16,857 nucleotides of DNA, taken from DASSFZ01 sp036514635. GTDB taxonomy: Bacteria; Chloroflexota; Anaerolineae; Fen-1058. The stretch's first letter is position 1, and every line of letters begins with the position of its first letter. Under the pieces are notes generated by a model. It had not been told where the DNA came from, searched no databases, and saw only the letters and a list, made by a program, of their open reading frames with translations. Made by a program: the position numbers and the translations under genes. This document shows, piece by piece, positions 12,645 to 16,857 of this stretch. The stretch is taken from contig DATBWU010000389.1 of NCBI GenBank assembly GCA_036514635.1, positions 1-16,857 on the forward strand, read 5' to 3'.

Positions 12645-13850
12645 ATGGTGGTAACAAGCTCCCGCAATTCGCGCCTCGGCTCGCGAGGCCGCCTATTCTT
12701 CGATGAGACCGCCGCTAGGCCTGGGAGTCTCGAAAGACTGCGTCTGCTGACGTGGCGCCGGATGCACGAGCTTGGTTTGAAGACCTACCAAGATTTCGCC
12801 AAGGTAAGCGGCATTTCGGAGCCTGTCATACGGAGAGTCTTGGCACCGCGTGGAAAGAAGAACGTTGGCCAAGAGCTTGGAGAACGCTGGCTTGCAGCGT
12901 TGCAGCTCGGCGCTGAAGATCGCGCCGAGATGGCGTCTTGGCTGCGCGGCGGTATCGCAGGCTCCCAGGCGCCGTTGGAAACGCTCGATCAGGCAGAAGA
13001 GGTGTTATCCGCGGCTGTGTCAAAGCACGAAGCAGCCGAATTTAGCCGCGATCCCATGACTGCTCAGAGGGTGTATTACGAAGCGGCACACGACTTTGCC
13101 AGGATTACCGCAACAGTCCTCGATAATGCAAATCACAGATTCCAGCTAATCAAGGCCGAGGCGCTATATCGCCTCGCATGCATTGACAACCTGCGCGAAC
13201 GCGCGGACCGGGCCTATTGGCACGCTGGGGAGGCGTCGTCACTTGCGAGCAACATCGACGGGGATTTGTGTCTGCTGGCGAAAAAGCAGGTGGCGCTCGC
13301 TTGCCAGCAACTGGGACAGTCCTACTGGCGAGAAGGGCTACGAATCATCAAAACGATCAACCGCGACCATCGCGGCATTGTTCCAATTCTAGGCAAGCGG
13401 TTCTCAGATCAAGACCCGGGGTTGTGGGCACGACTTACCTATCGGGATGCCGCAAACGCGCTTCTTCGGCGGCGCGAACGCATTGAAGCCAGAGACGCTC
13501 TCGCCGAACTACGGCGCGCGTTGCGTTTCCGCGAAGAAGCGATGGATGAATTCCTAATAAAGGTTACGGAAGCACGCCTGAAGATCAAGGAGGGTCGTAG
13601 CACGAATGCAATACGTATGCTTCTCGGCCTCTACAATGTTGATATGCCAGAGCCAGGAGGCCCCCGTCATTACCAGACGCTCATTAGCGCGCTGGCCGAG
13701 GCTCAAGTAAGGAGTGGCTGGAAAGACCCTGATGGGCGTGATTTCTTGAAGGAGGCGCTGCGGTGGGCCCGTTCCAGTGGGCTATCGCATGAGGAAAACG
13801 AGTTGCGGTTACGCTTCCGTGAGCAGCTTGCTGGGGGAAAACATCAGTAG
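12645..13850 (+). CDS. HTH regulator-like protein with helical-repeat C-terminus
   Basis: A 401-residue soluble protein. Residues 30-95 (SLERLRLLTWRRMHELGLKT, DFAKVSGISEPVIRRVLAP) fit a divergent helix-turn-helix of the XRE kind. Residues 115-395 are almost all amphipathic helix with repeated Ala/Leu/Arg heptads (for example FSRDPMTAQRVYYEAAHDFA, LIKAEALYRLACIDNLRERA), consistent with TPR-like repeats. HTH plus TPR is the layout of RRNPP peptide-sensing regulators, but also of many unrelated proteins. The start is uncertain, as no clear ribosome binding site precedes ATG 12645. It lies 161 bases before the XRE-membrane gene on the same strand, possibly one transcription unit. Function not recognised. 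Confidence 0.55.
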   Translation: MVVTSSRNSRLGSRGRLFFDETAARPGSLERLRLLTWRRMHELGLKTYQDFAKVSGISEPVIRRVLAPRGKKNVGQELGERWLAALQLGAEDRAEMASWLRGGIAGSQAPLETLDQAEEVLSAAVSKHEAAEFSRDPMTAQRVYYEAAHDFARITATVLDNANHRFQLIKAEALYRLACIDNLRERADRAYWHAGEASSLASNIDGDLCLLAKKQVALACQQLGQSYWREGLRIIKTINRDHRGIVPILGKRFSDQDPGLWARLTYRDAANALLRRRERIEARDALAELRRALRFREEAMDEFLIKVTEARLKIKEGRSTNAIRMLLGLYNVDMPEPGGPRHYQTLISALAEAQVRSGWKDPDGRDFLKEALRWARSSGLSHEENELRLRFREQLAGGKHQ

Positions 13851-14011
13851 GATATAGGGTCTTCCGACTAACTCGCGCACGATGATGCTGTAACCAATCC
13901 TATGTTCATCCGTCTTCAAATACACATCTGCCATTCCAGTCTGATGACTCATCTGAAGCATACGAGCTGCTGAAGTCCAGTAGGCATCGCTTGAATCGAG
14001 AGGCCGGCACC

Positions 14012-15553
14012 ATGAGTCAATTTGGGCAACTGGTACGCGACTACCGCATACGGTGCACAGACCCACAGACAGGGAAAACGCTTACTCAAGAGCGCCTGGC
14101 GGAGCTATTAGGCTACACTCCCCAGGCTGTTAGCCTTTGGGAACGGGGTAGAAGCAAGATTCATGCAGACGATCGGCATGTGCTGGTCAGCCTTCTCAAG
14201 ATATTGCATGACTACGCAGGAATGCAGTCACTGTCTGAAGCAAATGCATTGTTATCGGCCGGCAACTACCGCCTGTTGGATGATGTGGAACAACGCCAGG
14301 TTTTTCCTGACGCGATAACCGAGGCAGCCAGCCAATCGCAGCCTGCTAAGTCTAATGGCCAAAGGCAGACAGCCAGACTTTCTCTAAGGGAACTTTTTCT
14401 TCAATCTATCAATGAAGAGCTACATACGCTCCTGACGGAAGCAGCAGAGGGGCCGTCACCTCCGTGGCCCCGTATACTCGTAGCTGTGTTCAGATGGCTG
14501 TTCGATCGGTTGACGAGCGTACATGTTGCGCGGGCACTGCTCTGGATGTGGGTCTGGCTTCTCACGTGGTGGATCATCTCCCCTTCGCTCCGCTGGCCGT
14601 TCATCGATCAGGAGCAAGCCAGGGAGGCCATGGTGCTGTATGCTGGGGGATCACTGATCTTGCCGCTTTTTATTGGCGTTCTAACCTCGACTCAGAATAA
14701 TGAATTCTGGCAGCGGCATAATCTAGCCACTGCCGGCGTAACACGTCTCTATACTTATCAAGGCGCATTTATAGGTTTTTATCTCGGCTATATGGCAATC
14801 TTTGCCTTTTCGTTAGGAGGATATTCTTTGGGCATTCGTCAAGTGGCATGGCTTGATTTAGCAGCGGCGATGTTGCCTGTCGGGCTCGGCTATGCTGGGG
14901 CCCGACTGGTGCCCTATAACCTCTGGCGTGCGTATGGCAGGCTACGCATCAGCGACGGCGCGATATTCTTTATCTTTCTCTTAGTCGGACCCTGTTGGAG
15001 CGCATTCGTCTATGGGTTTTATCCGTGGCTCCTTACACCCGACGGTGAATTTCTCATATTCATGTCCGCCGCCACCATTCTTGCTGGGACGATGGCCTGG
15101 CGGCAGCATCGAACCGGCACATCCATAATACCTAGCTACTGGTGGGTAATCATTTATGGCACAATGCTTACTCTCTACGAGGCGACTCAAACCGCGAATC
15201 TCTTTGATGTTGTTTCCTTGGCAGGTCTGATAGTCGCTTTTGCCGTCTTGTTGGCACAGGAGCGGATCCGCCTCACGCTGGTAGGGAGCATTGGCCTCCT
15301 AATTGGCAGCGGCTTGCTCGCGATATGTTTCTGGCTCAATGTCTGGCTCGGCGTTGTCGTCGCAGGTGTGATGGCGTTGGCTTGGTGGCGCTGGGGGAGA
15401 AAATTTGTGTGGCTACCGTTAGTTTTTTGGGGGGTAGTGATCGCAGTGGGGCTTGGCAGTTGGCTCGTGCGCCGCTGGCCCGCATCTGACGTCCTGGTCT
15501 CACTTGGCTTTAGCCTGGTTACTCTGCTAATGATTCTCTGGAGAAGGAAATAA
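14012..15553 (+). CDS. XRE-type HTH fused to a large integral membrane domain
   Basis: A 513-residue protein starting at ATG 14012 (GAGAGG eight bases upstream; an in-frame TTG at 13991 is less likely). Residues 3-65 are a clear XRE/Cro-C1 HTH (FGQLVRDYRIRC, TLTQERLAELLGYTPQAVSL WERGRSKI). A polar linker runs to about residue 150. From about 155 to 510 there are roughly ten to eleven hydrophobic helices (RALLWMWVWLLTWWIIS, FIGFYLGYMAIFAFSL, LLMILWRRK at the end). The HTH is cytoplasmic if the N-terminus is inside. A membrane-tethered transcription factor is the plain reading; ligand and targets are unknown. A diverged remnant of its 5' region lies at 12434-12545. Confidence 0.7.
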   Translation: MSQFGQLVRDYRIRCTDPQTGKTLTQERLAELLGYTPQAVSLWERGRSKIHADDRHVLVSLLKILHDYAGMQSLSEANALLSAGNYRLLDDVEQRQVFPDAITEAASQSQPAKSNGQRQTARLSLRELFLQSINEELHTLLTEAAEGPSPPWPRILVAVFRWLFDRLTSVHVARALLWMWVWLLTWWIISPSLRWPFIDQEQAREAMVLYAGGSLILPLFIGVLTSTQNNEFWQRHNLATAGVTRLYTYQGAFIGFYLGYMAIFAFSLGGYSLGIRQVAWLDLAAAMLPVGLGYAGARLVPYNLWRAYGRLRISDGAIFFIFLLVGPCWSAFVYGFYPWLLTPDGEFLIFMSAATILAGTMAWRQHRTGTSIIPSYWWVIIYGTMLTLYEATQTANLFDVVSLAGLIVAFAVLLAQERIRLTLVGSIGLLIGSGLLAICFWLNVWLGVVVAGVMALAWWRWGRKFVWLPLVFWGVVIAVGLGSWLVRRWPASDVLVSLGFSLVTLLMILWRRK

Positions 15554-15563
15554 CTCTTTTCAC

Positions 15564-16124
15564 TTATTTCGTAATGTTTCTCACCCCCTGCAGGATTGCC
15601 AGATCGATCACTGAGAGATCACCCCGATCCAATTGTCGGCAATCCGTTCTGGAATCTGACGCCCGGGTGCCCTCTTCACTGGTGAGGTCTATCGCAACAG
15701 TTGTGCCCTCCCGGAATTGCGTGTCCACGGTGAACTTGAAGGTAATCTCGTAGTCTGGGGGTAGACGCGGAATGGTTTGTGATTTATCCGGATGGGGTCT
15801 ACCTTCGTCATTCGCGCTGGCTGTCACCTGCACATTATTGGCTTCTGCACCTCCCACGTTTTGTATCAGAGCGTAGATGTTTGTAACCTCGCCCATACCG
15901 TGGGCAATATCTACACCGGTGTTACACCCTAGGATGAGGACGTTAAATTCGATCGGCTCCGGTACAGGTGTTGTAGTCGATGTTGCTATTGGAATGGGCA
16001 TACCGGTAGCTGTGGGCGGCGAACCGGCTGTTGCAGCCTGTGTGGCAGTCACGTCCGATGCAGAACCGCAGGCCGTTACTAGGACGGCAAAGAGACACAC
16101 TGGTAGGAAACAATACCGCATCAT
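15564..16124 (-). CDS. Lipoprotein with a CARDB-like domain
   Basis: A 186-residue protein from ATG 16124 (CGGAG seven bases upstream). The signal sequence MMRYCFLPVCLFAVLVTAC carries a lipobox V-T-A-C with Cys19 for lipid attachment, so it should be anchored outside the membrane. A Thr/Pro/Ala spacer follows (residues 25-58). Residues 60-150 (NVLILGCNT, IYALIQNVGGAEANNVQVTA, LPPDYEITFKFTVDT) show the alternating beta pattern of CARDB/DUF11-type immunoglobulin-like domains found in adhesion or cell-surface proteins. Convergent with the XRE-membrane gene (stops about 10 bases apart). Specific role unknown. Confidence 0.7.
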   Translation of the reverse strand: MMRYCFLPVCLFAVLVTACGSASDVTATQAATAGSPPTATGMPIPIATSTTTPVPEPIEFNVLILGCNTGVDIAHGMGEVTNIYALIQNVGGAEANNVQVTASANDEGRPHPDKSQTIPRLPPDYEITFKFTVDTQFREGTTVAIDLTSEEGTRASDSRTDCRQLDRGDLSVIDLAILQGVRNITK

Positions 16125-16668
16125 GCTGGAGCTCCGGTTGACATGACCATAGTAAAAGCCGCTTAACGGCATAGTGTTCAGCCGCCACACTATACGAGCC
16201 TGGATTATCGCCCAAAATCTCTACCTACACAACTGGTCTGATGAGCCTATGCTCGACTAACTGCACGGTGGGCAGTCGGTTGCCGAGCAGAGACCGCAGT
16301 TACCTGCCTCCCTCGCGGGGCCGGACATGCTCAATTCGAGAATCCAGTTTTCCGAGTAGGAGATGCACCCCATTATGGTCATGACCCCGACCAAACACTG
16401 TAGTTGAGTATGGGAAGGCATGGCTTGATTCGAGGTTATAGCAGATTTAGAATGTACCTTGTACGCCGACATTGACAATGACGCCCGAATGAGGTTACAC
16501 TCGCAACTAGTCAGTATTGGCTCGTGCCACTGCCGTTACGTCTATTGGCTAAGGTACGTGCACAGATCCACGGCGCAGGTGCATCCACAAATCACATGGG
16601 GCGACGTGCACGGACGTTGACCGCGTTTTAGCAAAACGCGCCAAAGGAACTGCTTTAACCCACGCCGC
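16125..16668. other. Gene-poor stretch before the right tRNA-like repeat
   Basis: Only one short candidate ORF on the minus strand (16257-16421) was found. The loose CATGGCTTGATTCG motif lies at 16419, and an 8-bp perfect hairpin CGCGTTTT-AGC-AAAACGCG at 16622-16640. The sequence GGGGCGACG at 16598-16606 can pair with the acceptor strand at 16706-16714, but the interval is too long for a normal tRNA. Confidence 0.4.
16257..16421 (-). CDS. Small Cys-rich ORF, unknown
   Basis: 54 residues from ATG 16421 with a C-terminal cluster GNCGLCSATDCPPCS (four Cys in the last 13 residues) after a mixed leader-like part. No good ribosome binding site is seen for any of its ATGs, and no peptide-modifying enzyme is adjacent. 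It may be chance, or a small metal-binding or modified peptide. Confidence 0.2.
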   Translation of the reverse strand: MPSHTQLQCLVGVMTIMGCISYSENWILELSMSGPAREAGNCGLCSATDCPPCS

Positions 16669-16714
16669 GTCCTGCAAAACCCTCACTCAGGGGTTCGAAT
16701 CCCCTCGTCGCCTC
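16669..16714 (+). repeat. tRNA-Cys-like 3' half, copy 2 (candidate att site)
   Basis: It shares GTCCTGCAAAACCCTCA and CGTCGCCTC with copy 1. It has CTGCAAA (GCA anticodon-like), a perfect T-arm (AGGGG/CCCCT around TTCGAAT), acceptor strand CGTCGCC and U73 as in tRNA-Cys. The anticodon stem is broken in the same way as copy 1, and no proper D-arm lies upstream. A terminator follows at once. Best read as the attR-side duplicate left when an element integrated into a tRNA-Cys gene. Confidence 0.5.
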
Positions 16715-16716
16715 AG

Positions 16717-16744
16717 AAGCCCTGATTTATCAGGGCTTTTCCTT
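16717..16744 (+). terminator. Rho-independent terminator after tRNA-like repeat 2
   Basis: AGCCCTGA - TTTA - TCAGGGCT followed by TTTCCTT; a compact, typical intrinsic terminator directly after the tRNA-like 3' end. From 16745 to the window end I see no gene. Confidence 0.75.
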
Positions 16745-16857
16745 ATCGTTGCCTCCTTGTGCACTGCCGCCCACCCCAACCCTTGTTCAGTCTGACTCTA
16801 CTTCCGCGACAAGGTTCCACTGCGAAGACTGACTGAGGTTCGCTGAAGATTCCCAAG

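Noticed and set aside
16598..16714. Full tRNA or tmRNA ending at 16714, using GGGGCGACG at 16598 as the 5' acceptor strand
   Set aside because: The acceptor pairing is good, but the interval is about 115 bases, there is no D-arm, the anticodon stem fails and no tmRNA tag frame is visible. The pairing may be chance or a relic.
1..16857. CRISPR array
   Set aside because: No regularly spaced repeats with unique spacers; the only tandem repeats are the 22-bp, 21-bp and 10-bp arrays listed.

Overview
The window reads like GC-rich accessory DNA from a free-living, non-Bacillota bacterium. The mix of Pro/Thr-rich secreted proteins, an ISH3-type insertion sequence, a retropepsin-like protease paired with a DUF5678-like protein and many decayed toxin-antitoxin genes resembles Chloroflexota (Anaerolineae/Caldilineae-like). 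That assignment is inference from gene content; no marker gene is present.

The centre of interest is 7.9-12.3 kb. Four genes there make a complete ComQXPA-type quorum-sensing set: a NarL/LuxR-type response regulator (ComA-like, 7941-8645 +), an isoprenyl diphosphate synthase-like enzyme with both Asp-rich motifs (ComQ-like, 8691-9653 -), a 53-residue ComX-like pre-pheromone with two C-terminal tryptophans (9711-9872 -), and a 760-residue polytopic HisKA_3 histidine kinase with a PDZ-like extracytoplasmic segment (ComP-like, 10009-12291 +). The textbook Bacillus order is comQ-comX-comP-comA on one strand. Here comX precedes comQ in one operon, comP is divergent from it, and comA is convergent. 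The inferred circuit is: ComQ isoprenylates a Trp of ComX, the exported peptide is sensed by ComP, and ComP phosphorylates ComA at D57.

Left region (1-4.3 kb): a UPF0175/PIN toxin-antitoxin pair ruined by a 181-bp MITE with a 9-bp target duplication and by frameshifts; an intact RHH/DUF5678 plus retropepsin operon; a tRNA-Cys-like 3' half with a terminator; a phased 10-bp repeat array; a tyrosine integrase broken by an internal deletion; an HTH protein ending in a Fic-type N-terminal motif behind a consensus promoter/operator; and an AbrB/PIN pair whose toxin carries a frameshift. An ISH3-like IS (4309-5603, 5-bp target duplication) sits inside a fragment of a secreted protein gene. A sigma-70-family factor (minus strand) and a truncated secreted protein (plus strand) lie upstream of comA.

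Right region (12.3-16.9 kb): a winged/XRE-like HTH protein with a helical-repeat C-terminus, an XRE protein fused to a large membrane domain, dispersed copies of the latter's 5' region, a CARDB-like lipoprotein, and a second tRNA-Cys-like 3' half with terminator. The two tRNA-like repeats lie in the same orientation about 14.8 kb apart, with the integrase just inside the left one, so the pheromone system may ride on a decayed integrative element.
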